NCBI GenBank assembly: GCA_965242595.1
Contig: OZ251464.1
Location: 2,170,001-2,234,000, forward strand
Direction: 5' to 3'
DNA from: SP197 sp965242595
Lineage (GTDB): Bacteria > Pseudomonadota > Alphaproteobacteria > SP197
Length of the DNA: 64,000 nt
Below, in pieces: positions 45,251 through 54,578 of this stretch (its first letter is position 1; every line of letters starts with the position of its first letter). The notes beneath the pieces are model-generated. The model saw nothing but the letters and a program-made list of their open reading frames with translations. It did no database searches and had not been told where the DNA came from. Position numbers and translations under genes: made by a program.

Positions 45251-46462
45251 ATGGACAACCTCAACAGCTATCGCGCCGGCCCCGATGCCGGGGGCCATTT
45301 CGGCATCTATGGCGGGCGCTATGTCGCCGAAACCCTGATGCCGTTGATCCTGGAGCTGGAGACAGCGTGGAACCGGGCCCGCGCCGACCCCGCCTTCCAG
45401 GCCGAGATCGACCGCTGGGCCAGGCATTATGTCGGGCGCCCCAGCCCGCTCTATTTCGCCGAACGGCTGACCGAGCGTCTGGGCGGCGCCAGGATCTACT
45501 TCAAGCGCGACGAGCTCAACCACACCGGCGCCCACAAGATCAACAACACGGTGGGCCAGATCCTGCTCGCCCGCCGCATGGGCAAAACCCGCATCATCGC
45601 CGAAACCGGCGCCGGCCAGCACGGCGTCGCCACCGCCACCGTCTGCGCCCGGCTGGGCCTGCCCTGCGTGGTCTATATGGGCGCCAAGGATATCGAGCGC
45701 CAGAAGCCCAACGTGTTCCGCATGAAGCTGCTGGGCGCCGAGGTGCGCCCGGTCCATTCCGGCTCGTGCACGCTGAAAGACGCGCTGAACGAGGCCCTGC
45801 GCGACTGGGTGACCCATGTCGAGAGCACCTTCTACATCATCGGCACCGCCGCCGGCCCCCACCCCTATCCGGAGCTGGTGCGCGAATTCCAGTCGGTGAT
45901 CGGGCGCGAGGTGAAGGAGCAGATGCTGGCCGCCGAAGGCCGCCTGCCGGATGCGCTGGTGGCCTGCATCGGCGGCGGCTCCAACGCCATCGGCCTGTTC
46001 CACCCGTTCCTGGACGATGCCGGGGTGGAGCTCTACGGCGTCGAGGCGGCGGGCCACGGGCTGGCCAGCGGACGCCATGCCGCGTCGGTGGCCGGCGGCG
46101 CGCCGGGGGTGCTGCACGGCAACCGCACCTATCTGCTGCAGGACCGGGACGGCCAGATCGCCGAGGCCCATTCCATCTCGGCCGGCCTGGATTATCCCGG
46201 CATCGGCCCGGAGCACGCCTGGCTGGCCGATAGCGGGCGCGTCTCCTATGTCTCGGCCAGCGACGACGAGGCGCTGGAGGCGTTCCAGCTGTGCAGCCGC
46301 CTGGAAGGCATCGTCCCGGCCCTGGAACCCGCCCACGCCCTGGCCCATGTGGCGAAGCTGGCGCCCACCCGCCCCCGCGACCACCTGATCTGCATGAACC
46401 TGTGCGGACGCGGCGACAAGGATGTCTTCACCGTCGCCGAAGCCCTGGGGGTGGAGATGTGA
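45251..46462 (+). CDS. trpB: Tryptophan synthase beta chain
   Basis: This 403-residue PLP enzyme condenses indole and serine to tryptophan. Key parts are GHFGIYGGRYVAETLMP, the PLP lysine in HTGAHKINN, AETGAGQHGVATATVCA and the phosphate-binding CIGGGSNAIGLF. The start at ATG 45251 gives the usual short N-terminus. It leads the trpB-trpA-accD-folC operon in which each gene overlaps the next by 4 bp. Confidence 0.97.
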   Translation: MDNLNSYRAGPDAGGHFGIYGGRYVAETLMPLILELETAWNRARADPAFQAEIDRWARHYVGRPSPLYFAERLTERLGGARIYFKRDELNHTGAHKINNTVGQILLARRMGKTRIIAETGAGQHGVATATVCARLGLPCVVYMGAKDIERQKPNVFRMKLLGAEVRPVHSGSCTLKDALNEALRDWVTHVESTFYIIGTAAGPHPYPELVREFQSVIGREVKEQMLAAEGRLPDALVACIGGGSNAIGLFHPFLDDAGVELYGVEAAGHGLASGRHAASVAGGAPGVLHGNRTYLLQDRDGQIAEAHSISAGLDYPGIGPEHAWLADSGRVSYVSASDDEALEAFQLCSRLEGIVPALEPAHALAHVAKLAPTRPRDHLICMNLCGRGDKDVFTVAEALGVEM

Positions 46463-47286
46463 GCGCGGGCAGAATCGCGCGCCGCTTCGCCGCCCTGGCG
46501 GGCGAAGGGCGCGCCGGGCTGGTCGCCTTCGTCACCGCCGGCGATCCGGATGCCGCCCTTTCCCTGGAGATCGCCTGCGGCCTCGCCGGCGGCGGCGCCG
46601 ACCTGATCGAGCTGGGGATGCCCTTCACCGACCCCATGGCCGACGGCCCGGTCATCCAGGCCGCCTCGCAGCGGGCGCTGAAGGCCGGCATGACCCTGGC
46701 CGGCGTGCTGGAGCTGACGCGCGCCCTGCGCCGCCGCCATCGCGACACGCCCATCGTGCTGATGGGCTATTACAACCCCATCTACCGCTATGGCGGCGCG
46801 GCCTTCGCCAGGGATGCGGCGGCGGCCGGGGCCGACGGGCTGATCGTGGTCGATCTGCCCGCCGAGGAGGAGGACGAGCTCGCCCTGCCGGCCCTGGCGG
46901 CCGGGCTGGACTGGGTGCGCCTGGCGACGCCCACCAGCGACGACCGCCGCCTGCCCGTGCTGCTGAAAAGGGCGTCGGGCTTCGTCTATTACGTCTCCAT
47001 CGCTGGCATCACCGGCGCCGCCACCGGCGATGCCCGCCAGGTGGCGCGGGCCGTCGCCCGCCTGCGCGCCCACACCCGCCTGCCGGTCGCCGTCGGCTTC
47101 GGCATCGCCAGCGGCGAACAGGCCGCCGCCGTGGCCCGCAGCGCCGATGCGGCGGTGGTGGGCTCGGCCTTCTGCCAGGCGGTGGCCGACGGCCTGGAGG
47201 ACGGCAAGGGCACCCCGGCCTGTGTCGCCAATGTGCTGGCGGTGGCGAACAGGCTGGCCGCCGCCGTCGCAGAGGCGCGGCGATGA
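46459..47286 (+). CDS. trpA: Tryptophan synthase alpha chain
   Basis: This 275-residue TIM-barrel subunit releases indole from indole-3-glycerol phosphate and channels it to TrpB. It shows LVAFVTAGDPD, ELGMPFTDPMADGPVIQAA (with catalytic acids), MGYYNPIYRYG and the phosphate-binding VGFGIASGEQ. The GTG start overlaps the trpB stop (GTGA). Confidence 0.96.
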   Translation: MSAGRIARRFAALAGEGRAGLVAFVTAGDPDAALSLEIACGLAGGGADLIELGMPFTDPMADGPVIQAASQRALKAGMTLAGVLELTRALRRRHRDTPIVLMGYYNPIYRYGGAAFARDAAAAGADGLIVVDLPAEEEDELALPALAAGLDWVRLATPTSDDRRLPVLLKRASGFVYYVSIAGITGAATGDARQVARAVARLRAHTRLPVAVGFGIASGEQAAAVARSADAAVVGSAFCQAVADGLEDGKGTPACVANVLAVANRLAAAVAEARR

Positions 47287-48206
47287 GCTGGCTTTCCAAC
47301 CTGTCGCTGCCCAAAATCCGCGATCTGGTCCGCAAAACCCCCTCCCCGGACAATCTGTGGAGCAAATGCCCCAGCTGCGAGCGCATGATCTTCCGCCGCG
47401 ATCTGGAGGCGGCCATGAATGTCTGCGCCCATTGCGGCTTCCACATGAAGATCGCGCCGGCGGTGCGGCTGAAGGCGCTGTTCGACCGGGGCGCCTTCAC
47501 CCCCATGGAGCTGCCGCGCGTGCCCCCCGATCCGCTGCGCTTTCGCGACCGCCGCCGCTATGGCGAGCGCATCAGGGAGGCGCAGGCGAAAACCGGCGCC
47601 GGCGAGGCCATCGTCGTGGCCACCGGCAGCGTCGGCGGCCATGGCTGCGTGTGCGCCGTGTTCGATTTCGCCTTCATGGGCGGCTCGATGGGCACCGGCG
47701 TCGGCGAGGCCATCGTGGCGGCGGCCCGGCACGCCCAGGCCCAGCGCCGGGCGCTGATCGTGTTTTCCGCCTCCGGCGGCGCGCGCATGCAGGAAGGCAT
47801 CCTGTCGCTGATGCAGATGGCGCGCACCACCGCCGCCATCGCCGCGCTGAAGGAGGCCGGCCTGCCCTTCCTTTCGGTCATGACCGATCCCACCACCGGC
47901 GGCGTCACCGCCTCCTTCGCCATGCTGGGCGACATCCAGCTGGCCGAACCCGGCGCCGTCATCGGCTTTGCCGGGGCGCGGGTGATCGAGGAGACCATCC
48001 GCGAAAAGCTGCCCGAAGGCTTCCAGCGGGCCGAATATCTGCTCGCCCACGGGATGCTGGACATGGTGGTCCCCCGCAGCCAGCTGCCGGGCTGCCTGGC
48101 ACAGCTGCTGGGCCACCTGATGGGGCCGCCGCCCCGGGCGGGCGAGCTGCTGCCGCCCACCGCCATGGCCGACGCTGGGGCCGGGGCCGGGAGGGCGCCG
48201 GGGTGA
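47283..48206 (+). CDS. accD: Acetyl-CoA carboxylase carboxyltransferase subunit beta
   Basis: This 307-residue subunit transfers CO2 from biotin to acetyl-CoA. A zinc ribbon (CPSCERM ... CAHCGFH) precedes the crotonase-like domain with FMGGSMGTGVGEAI, FSASGGARMQEGILSLMQMA and DPTTGGVTASFAMLGD. The ATG overlaps the trpA stop. The trpA-accD-folC order is the standard proteobacterial one. Confidence 0.96.
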   Translation: MSWLSNLSLPKIRDLVRKTPSPDNLWSKCPSCERMIFRRDLEAAMNVCAHCGFHMKIAPAVRLKALFDRGAFTPMELPRVPPDPLRFRDRRRYGERIREAQAKTGAGEAIVVATGSVGGHGCVCAVFDFAFMGGSMGTGVGEAIVAAARHAQAQRRALIVFSASGGARMQEGILSLMQMARTTAAIAALKEAGLPFLSVMTDPTTGGVTASFAMLGDIQLAEPGAVIGFAGARVIEETIREKLPEGFQRAEYLLAHGMLDMVVPRSQLPGCLAQLLGHLMGPPPRAGELLPPTAMADAGAGAGRAPG

Positions 48207-49519
48207 CAGGGGCCGCCGCCGCGCTGGAGCGGCTGGCGCGGCTTCACCCCAAGGTCATCGATCTCTCGCTGGGGCGCATGATGCGCCTGCTGCGGGCGCT
48301 GGGCCGGCCCCATCTGGCCCTGCCGCCGGTGGTTCATGTCGCTGGCACCAACGGCAAGGGTTCGGTCATCGCCTTCATGCAGGCGGCGCTGGCTCAGGCG
48401 GGCTATCGCGTCCACGCCTACACCTCGCCCCATCTGCTGCGCTTTCACGAGCGCATCGTCCTGGACGGCCAGGCCATCGCCGATGACCGCCTGGCCGCCC
48501 TGCTGGACGAATGCGAGCGGGCCAATGGCGGCCAGGCGATCACCTTCTTCGAGGCCACCACGGCCGCCGCCCTGCTGGCCTTCGCGCGCCATCCGGGCGA
48601 TATCCTGCTGCTGGAAACCGGGCTGGGCGGGCGCCTGGACGCCACCAATGTCGTCCCCCGCCCGCTGCTGACGGTGGTGACGCCGGTCTCCCTTGATCAC
48701 CAGCACTTTCTGGGCGATACCCTGGCCGCCATCGCCGCCGAGAAGGCGGGCATCGTCAAACCCGGCGTGCCGGTGGCGATCGCCCCGCAGGCGGCGCCGG
48801 CCCTGGCGGTGCTGGAGGCGCGGGCGCGCAACTGCGGCGCCCCCGTCGCCCTGGCCGGGCGCGATTTCAGCTATGAAGAGGGCGCGGCGGGCTTCACCGT
48901 GATCGACGGAGCGGCGCGCCGCGCCCTGCCGCCGCCGGCCCTGGCCGGGCCGCATCAGCTCTGGAACGCCACCCTGGCGGTCGCCGCCCTGGCCCGGCTG
49001 CCGGGCTTCCGGCTGCCGGATGCGGCCGTGGCGCGGGGCATCGCCGGGGCGCGCTGGCCGGCGCGGCTGCAACGCCTGGCGGGCGGGCGCCTGGCCGCCC
49101 TGGCCGGCGGCGAGGTGGAGCTGTGGCTGGATGGCGGCCACAACCCCGCCGCCGGCGCGGCGCTGGCGGCGGCGGCGGGGCGCTGGCGCGACCGTCCGCT
49201 GGACCTGGTGGTGGCCATGATGGCGAACAAGGATGCGCCCGGCTTCGTCGCGCCGCTGGCGCCGCTGGCGCGCCGCGCCGCCGCCATCGCCATTCCTGGC
49301 GAAAATGGGGGCGAAAATGGGGGCCTGCCCGCCGCCGCTATGCGCGCCGCCCTGGCGGCGGCCGGCATCGAGGCGTTGCAGGCCGAAGGCGTCGAACATG
49401 CCATCCAGGCGCTGGCCCGGCGCGGGCGCGGACCGGCGCGGGTGCTGATCTGCGGCTCGCTCTATCTCGCCGGGCGCGTGCTGGCCGCCGACCGCACGGG
49501 CGGGGATTCCCCGGCATAG
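48203..49519 (+). CDS. folC: Folylpolyglutamate/dihydrofolate synthase
   Basis: This 438-residue Mur-ligase-family enzyme adds glutamate to dihydropteroate or folate. It has the P-loop VAGTNGKGSVIAFM, TSPHLLRFHERI, the Mg site ETGLGGRLDATN and VSLDHQHFLGDTLAAIAAEK. The C-terminal domain contains WLDGGHNPAA. A short GENGGENGG duplication sits near residue 375. The GTG start overlaps the accD stop; this is the last gene of the operon. Confidence 0.94.
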   Translation: MTGAAAALERLARLHPKVIDLSLGRMMRLLRALGRPHLALPPVVHVAGTNGKGSVIAFMQAALAQAGYRVHAYTSPHLLRFHERIVLDGQAIADDRLAALLDECERANGGQAITFFEATTAAALLAFARHPGDILLLETGLGGRLDATNVVPRPLLTVVTPVSLDHQHFLGDTLAAIAAEKAGIVKPGVPVAIAPQAAPALAVLEARARNCGAPVALAGRDFSYEEGAAGFTVIDGAARRALPPPALAGPHQLWNATLAVAALARLPGFRLPDAAVARGIAGARWPARLQRLAGGRLAALAGGEVELWLDGGHNPAAGAALAAAAGRWRDRPLDLVVAMMANKDAPGFVAPLAPLARRAAAIAIPGENGGENGGLPAAAMRAALAAAGIEALQAEGVEHAIQALARRGRGPARVLICGSLYLAGRVLAADRTGGDSPA

Positions 49520-49523
49520 CCTC

Positions 49524-49558
49524 GGGGCGGGGGCCGCCGTCCGGGGCGCCCCCGCCCC
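49524..49558. terminator. GC-rich hairpin between convergent folC and autotransporter 1
   Basis: GGGGCGGGGGC (49524-49534) can pair over 11 bp with GCCCCCGCCCC (49548-49558) across a 13-base loop. It starts 5 bp after the folC stop and ends 7 bp before the end of the convergent autotransporter gene, so it could end both transcripts. No U-tract is present. Confidence 0.5.
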
Positions 49559-49564
49559 CGCCCG

Positions 49565-52500
49565 CTAGAACCGGACCGAGAGGCTCAACCCGCCCGCCAG
49601 CTCGTTGTTGTCGCCAGCGCCCGCCGTCCAGCCGGCGGAGGCCTGCAAGCCATAGCGATCCTCGCCCCAGCTATGGGCGGCGCCAAGCCCCAGGCGAACG
49701 CTGGTGGCCTCGCCCGTCGCCTTCAGCCGGGTTCCCTCGAACATCACCCCGGTCTCCTGCGAAAGCTTGCGCATGGCGTCCAGAGAGGCGGCCACGGTCA
49801 TTCCGCCCGGCACCCGCGTGGTCATGCCCACGCCCAGCCGGCCCGTCATGCTGCTGGCGTCCTCCAGCGCCACCCGGCGCGCGGCCCGGCTATCCGTGAA
49901 GTCCTCCAGCGCCACCCGCGACCAGGCCAGGCCCGCCCGCGGCGTCAGCGTCACGCCCCCCTTCACCGCCATGGGGCGCCCGGCCTCCAGGGCCAGGGCA
50001 TAGCCGGTGGCCCGGGCATCCTGCTTCAGCTCCGTGCCGGTGGCCGAGGCGATGTCCACATCGAACCAGGTCGCCGCCGCCTGGGCGTCGATATAGACCG
50101 CGCCGGCCATGACGGTGGCGTTCGCGCCCACGCCCAGGCCCGTCATCTCGATCTTGCCGCCGCCCAGGCCGCCGCTCTGGGTTACGTCCGCCGAGCCGCC
50201 CAGCCCGTGCACCGCCATGCCGAAACGCCCGCTTTCGCCCAGCGCCATGTCGATGCCGGCCCGCACGCCGTTGCGGTCGTAATCGTAGGCCAGGTTGGGC
50301 TGGGTCGAGCTCGCCGCATTCCAGTCGCCGCGCGCATTCTCCACCCGCGCCCAGCCGCCATTGCCGCTGCGCGCCGCCGCCATGCGCTCGCCATAGGAGG
50401 GCAGGTCGTTCATCGCCAGCAGGGCCGAGGGCAGGGCCTCGTAAAGGCGGCAATCGCCGTTGGCCCAGGCGCAATTCATGGGCAGCGCCGGCGCGGGGGG
50501 CGGCCTCTCCCCGCCCCCTTCGCCACCCTCGCCCGGCATGTCCGGGGGCGGCGGCGGCGTCACGCAGGCGCCGTCGTCCTGAAGCTCCTGCCCGGTGGGA
50601 CAGGCCCCCAGCGCCTCATACATGGCGTTGCCCACGGTGATCGGCTCGCCGGCTGCGTCCAGTTCCAGCGGCAGATAGCGCCCGCTGCTGTAATCGCCGG
50701 CCATCTCCACCACCGCATAGCTCACCTGGCCGGTTTCCACCTCGCCGTCTGCGTCGGGCCTGGTGGTCACGCTGCCGCCGCTGCCGGTGTCGATGCCGCC
50801 CTGAACGCGGGCGATGGCCCGGTTCACGCCGTCCTTGGTGAGTTCGGTGCCGGGGGCATAGATCGCCACCTGGTATGCGCCGCCGCTGACCCGGATGGCC
50901 GAGTCCGCGCCATTCTCGTTGGTGTTGATGCGCCCGGTGGGGGTCACGGTCACGCTGCCGCCGCCGCTGAGGTCCATGGCCGCCATGGCTCCGGCCCCGC
51001 CCCGCACCTCGCCGGCGATCTGGATCGCAGAGCGCCCGGGCTCGTTCACCAGCACCGCCGGCCGCCCGGCCCCGGCCACCAGCACGCCGCTCTCGCCCAC
51101 GGTCAGGGTGCCGCCGCCCACCAGGTGCACGGCCGCATCCGTCCCGCCGGTCACCATGCCGTTCACGGTCACGCTCTGCTTGCGGATGTCGTCGCCATCC
51201 GCATCCTCGCCCAGCCCGGCATTGGTCACCAGGATGCCGGCCTTGGCGCCGCTCACCTCGGCCCCCTCGCCCACGGTGATGTCGATGGCGCCGTTGTTCT
51301 CGTTGTAGGTGGCGTAATAGGCGCGGATGCCGTCGCCGCGCGAGACGATGGAACCGTCGCTCATGGCGATGCGGATATCGCCCGCATGGTAGCGGTCCAG
51401 CAGCGCCCGCACCGTCGCCTTGTAGGCGTCGGAAAACGCCGCCTCCGCATCCTCCAGCGCGGCGTCCAGCCCGGCCCCGTCACCCATCGCCAGCGCCCGC
51501 AGCACCGCCCGCTCCGCATCCGAGAAGGTCTGTGCCAGCACATTGCGCAGCGTGCCTCTTTGGCTGGGCATGCCCAGCCAGGTCACGATCTCGGCGTCGG
51601 TCAGGTCGTCCAGGCTCGTGGCGGTGCTCTCGATGGCTGAAAACACCGCCTCCCTCACCTCGATCTCCGCGCTCCCCAGCACCGCCCGCACCTGCGCCAG
51701 GATGGCGGCCCTGCGAGAATCGGCGTGGGTTTCCGACAGCAGATTCATCTGCGCCGCCGCGTTCGGATCGTCGCCCTTCGCCACTTCCAGCATCACCTCC
51801 CGGCGCCAGCCCAGGACAAAGGCCTCGATGCCGGCCGCCGCGCCATAGACGCCGGTGGCCTTGCCAGCCTCCACCTGCAGGGCCGGGTTCAGCGCCCCGG
51901 CGAAAGAGAGCGCGACGAAGCGGTCGTCGTCGTTCGGGGCGGTCTGGGCCGTGGTCCCGGCCCCGAAGCTGCCGGTCCAGGCGATGTCGATCACGGGCGG
52001 GGCGGTCGCCGCCCGCGCCGCCACCATCTCGCCGCTGCCTAAGGACGTCTCGCCGGCGGCGTTGTAGAGCACCTGGGCAGAGACGCCCGAACGCCCCAGA
52101 ATCGCGCCGCCCATCTCGATCTTCACCTGGTTGTCGGCCGCCCCATGCGTCGCCCTTTCGGACAGCGAGGCCCGGACGCCGTCGTCCTTGAGCGAGATGA
52201 CCGTGGCCCCGGCGGCAATGGTCACGATGGCGTCGCCCCTGCCGCGGTTAAGGGCGGTGATGGCGGGCGTGGCCCAGCCGGCGCTCTGCACCGTCCCGCC
52301 CATGGCGGCGACGGTCACGTCGCCAACATCGTTGAATTGCTTGTTGCGGACCCGGATACCGCTCGCCCACCTGGAAAGCACGGTGCCGCCCATCTGGGTG
52401 ACGGTGACGTCCCCGCCCCTCTCTTGCCTGTCAGCTATGTTGTCCCTGTTCCCGGGGAGATCGACATAAATCCCCTCGCCGAACACCGTGATGTCGGCGG

Positions 52501-53926
52501 CGTTGACGATGGCGATACTGCCGCTGCGGGTGAAGACGTCCTGCACAAAGATGCCGTGCGCTGACGTCGTCTCCCTCTCCACCGTAATCGCGCCGCCGGT
52601 GGTGGTAATGGAAATGTCGCCTTCCGTGCCTGTCTTGGCGACCTGAATGCCGTGGCTCTGCGCCGTGATGTCGGCGCCGCTCGAAACCGTCACAGCGCCC
52701 GCGCCAGCGCTCAGGACATAAATGCCCTGCGCATTCGCCGATCGGATCGCGCCCGCGCTGGCCGTCACGTCGACATCGCCATCGCCATCGGCCTGCGCCA
52801 TGATGCCCCTCATATTGGCCTCCGCCGCCGAAAGGTCGCCGCTGCTGTCGATGTCGATGGCGCCGTTCTGCCTGGCGCGCGCAAAGATGGCGTGGTGGGT
52901 CGTCGATGCGATGGCCGCCGTGTTGGTCAGCCCGATGTCGCCGCCGCCATGGTTAACGACACGGATGCCATAGCGGTTCGCCGCGATGGCGCCGCTGTTG
53001 GCAATGGTGATATCGCCGCTGCTGGCGGTGTTGCCTGGCGCAAAGACGACATCGATGCCGTTCCCGTCCGGGTCCGTCGCCGTGATGGCGCCGCTGTTGG
53101 TCAGCATGAGATCGCCATAGGGATTGAAGGCCGTGGTGGTCGGGCCGACCTGGCTGAGACGGATGCCATAGCCGTCGCCCGTCACCGTGATGGCGCCGCT
53201 GTTGGTAACGGTGACGGCGCCGGTCTGCGTGGCGGCGGAGGGCGTGGCATACTCGACCCGGATGCCGTCCCCGCTCGTCATGATGGCGCCGCGGTTCTCT
53301 ATGGAGGAGGCGACGGGGGTAGTGGTGCCGCTCTCGGCGGGGCGCCACAGGGTCAGGCCGGCAGTCGCGGCATGGATGGTGGCCGCGCTGGTGAGGCTGA
53401 ACCCGCCCGCGCCCCGCGCATAGCCGCTGACGCCGGTCGTTACCGGATTGCTCGCGCTCCCGATGGTGACCCTATCGCTGACCTCCCCCCTGGCCGTGCC
53501 GCTGCCATACTGAGTCAGAGAGATGCCTTGGGCGGGGGTGACGCCGCTCCCAGGCACGATCGCGACCGCGCCGGCGCTGCCGACCGTGAGCGTCTGATCG
53601 CCCGTGGCGCCGTTGGGGGCGGCTGTCAATGCGATGCCCACACTGTTGTTGGTGGGCAACGTGATCGTGGTCGCTGCCCCGCCCCCGACCGTGAGCGAGA
53701 GGGAGGCGGTGCCAGCGTTGTAGCTGATGCCGCCCGTATATGCCTGGTCGGTGCAGGTGACCATCCTGTTGGCGGGTATCGCCCCACAAGCCTGCCCCCA
53801 CGCCACGCCCGGCGCCAGCGCCAGCGCGGCCGCCCCCAGCACCAGGGAGGCGGCCAGGGCGGAAAGGCGCCCGGTGGCGGCAGCCAGGCCGGCGGCCACC
53901 ATCCCATCCATCCGAGTCAGCGTCAT
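49565..53926 (-). CDS. Large autotransporter adhesin-like protein 1
   Basis: This 1453-residue type V secreted protein starts at ATG 53926 after GGAGG. It has a signal peptide (about 1-44, ending GVAWG), and a beta-helix-type passenger with recurring blocks of the form ITVTNSGAITxxGYGIRV. A helical module lies at about 709-852, followed by more beta-type repeats (VHLVGGGTLTVGESGVLVAG), then a Pro/Gly linker (about 1120-1150). The C-terminal barrel (about 1174-1453) has PSYGERMAAARSG, GVRAGIDMALGESGRFGMAV, HSWGEDRYGLQASAGW and a terminal SVRF ending in Phe, as outer-membrane barrels do. It is related along its length to autotransporter 2. Its promoter carries a G13 tract, and a small protein gene is divergent. 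Confidence 0.9.
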   Translation of the reverse strand: MTLTRMDGMVAAGLAAATGRLSALAASLVLGAAALALAPGVAWGQACGAIPANRMVTCTDQAYTGGISYNAGTASLSLTVGGGAATTITLPTNNSVGIALTAAPNGATGDQTLTVGSAGAVAIVPGSGVTPAQGISLTQYGSGTARGEVSDRVTIGSASNPVTTGVSGYARGAGGFSLTSAATIHAATAGLTLWRPAESGTTTPVASSIENRGAIMTSGDGIRVEYATPSAATQTGAVTVTNSGAITVTGDGYGIRLSQVGPTTTAFNPYGDLMLTNSGAITATDPDGNGIDVVFAPGNTASSGDITIANSGAIAANRYGIRVVNHGGGDIGLTNTAAIASTTHHAIFARARQNGAIDIDSSGDLSAAEANMRGIMAQADGDGDVDVTASAGAIRSANAQGIYVLSAGAGAVTVSSGADITAQSHGIQVAKTGTEGDISITTTGGAITVERETTSAHGIFVQDVFTRSGSIAIVNAADITVFGEGIYVDLPGNRDNIADRQERGGDVTVTQMGGTVLSRWASGIRVRNKQFNDVGDVTVAAMGGTVQSAGWATPAITALNRGRGDAIVTIAAGATVISLKDDGVRASLSERATHGAADNQVKIEMGGAILGRSGVSAQVLYNAAGETSLGSGEMVAARAATAPPVIDIAWTGSFGAGTTAQTAPNDDDRFVALSFAGALNPALQVEAGKATGVYGAAAGIEAFVLGWRREVMLEVAKGDDPNAAAQMNLLSETHADSRRAAILAQVRAVLGSAEIEVREAVFSAIESTATSLDDLTDAEIVTWLGMPSQRGTLRNVLAQTFSDAERAVLRALAMGDGAGLDAALEDAEAAFSDAYKATVRALLDRYHAGDIRIAMSDGSIVSRGDGIRAYYATYNENNGAIDITVGEGAEVSGAKAGILVTNAGLGEDADGDDIRKQSVTVNGMVTGGTDAAVHLVGGGTLTVGESGVLVAGAGRPAVLVNEPGRSAIQIAGEVRGGAGAMAAMDLSGGGSVTVTPTGRINTNENGADSAIRVSGGAYQVAIYAPGTELTKDGVNRAIARVQGGIDTGSGGSVTTRPDADGEVETGQVSYAVVEMAGDYSSGRYLPLELDAAGEPITVGNAMYEALGACPTGQELQDDGACVTPPPPPDMPGEGGEGGGERPPPAPALPMNCAWANGDCRLYEALPSALLAMNDLPSYGERMAAARSGNGGWARVENARGDWNAASSTQPNLAYDYDRNGVRAGIDMALGESGRFGMAVHGLGGSADVTQSGGLGGGKIEMTGLGVGANATVMAGAVYIDAQAAATWFDVDIASATGTELKQDARATGYALALEAGRPMAVKGGVTLTPRAGLAWSRVALEDFTDSRAARRVALEDASSMTGRLGVGMTTRVPGGMTVAASLDAMRKLSQETGVMFEGTRLKATGEATSVRLGLGAAHSWGEDRYGLQASAGWTAGAGDNNELAGGLSLSVRF

Positions 53927-53972
53927 CTCAGCACCTCCCCCTCCTGCGGCCGCCCACTGCGACCGGCCAAGC

Positions 53973-54000
53973 CCTATACCCCCCCCCCCCCACTCGTCAA
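53973..54000 (-). promoter_or_regulatory. Candidate phase-variable promoter of autotransporter 1 (G13 spacer)
   Basis: On the minus strand TTGACG (54000-53995, 5 of 6 -35 matches) is followed by AGT, then 13 G (53991-53979), then TATAGG (53978-53973, 4 of 6 -10 matches). The spacer is 16 bp and consists almost wholly of the homopolymer. The start codon lies 46 bp downstream. Confidence 0.7.
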
Positions 54001-54141
54001 CAAAAAAGAACCCCACCGCAAGCCCCCCACCCCCCCGAAACCACCCCCCAAATTGCACCACCCCCAGCCGCGCCGCCCCCGCCCCCGTGCCATGCGCCGC
54101 CACCTGTGCTATCCAGGCAGCGGGCATAGCAGGAGGCCGCC

Positions 54142-54459
54142 ATGACCGAACAACAGGTGCGCCAGATCGCCGAAGCGGCCTTCAAGGCGCATTTCAAAGA
54201 CATCGATATCGTCACCATCGAAATCGAGCCCGGCCCCGACGACCTCTTCGACGAACCCCTGCTGGACGTGCGCATCGTCTATGACGCCGAGGTCGAGCGG
54301 GTGGTCGGCCCGGAGGGCGGGAACGGTCGCAGCATCGTGAAGGTGCTCTCGGAGATCGTCGATAAGCTGTGGAATGAGCCGGAGGAGTCTCCGGGCTGGC
54401 CGCAAGTCCACTTCACCTCCAGATCCGACTACGACCGGCGCAGGCAGGAGGCGGCATAG
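54142..54459 (+). CDS. Small acidic protein, family copy 1
   Basis: This 105-residue protein (MTEQQVRQIAEAAFKAHFKD...) is not recognised. It looks like an alpha/beta fold: an N-terminal helix, an IDIVTIEIEPGPDD strand region, LLDVRIVYDAEVERV, a helix SIVKVLSEIVDKLWN, and a strand VHFTSRSDYD. No signal peptide or membrane segment is present. AGGAGG lies 6 nt before ATG 54142. It is divergent from autotransporter 1 and has two paralogues at 54579 and 62509, about 80-90% identical. Confidence 0.8.
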   Translation: MTEQQVRQIAEAAFKAHFKDIDIVTIEIEPGPDDLFDEPLLDVRIVYDAEVERVVGPEGGNGRSIVKVLSEIVDKLWNEPEESPGWPQVHFTSRSDYDRRRQEAA

Positions 54460-54489
54460 CGGCCCCCCAGCCGCGCCCCACCGCCCCCG

Positions 54490-54578
54490 TCCAGCGCCCA
54501 GACGCAGATTCCAGGCGCCACGCCATCGCCCCCGTGCTATAGGTGCCATCAAGGCAGCGAACCCGACAGGAGGCCGCC
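54490..54578 (+). repeat. Conserved leader before small protein copy 2
   Basis: The 89 bp before the copy-2 start match the 89 bp before copy 3 (62420-62508) at about 90% by eye, including GACGCAGATTCCAGGCGCCA and ACAGGAGGCCGCC. The conservation goes well beyond the ribosome site, so the promoter was duplicated with the gene. A GTGCTATAGG segment might be a -10 box. Confidence 0.75.
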
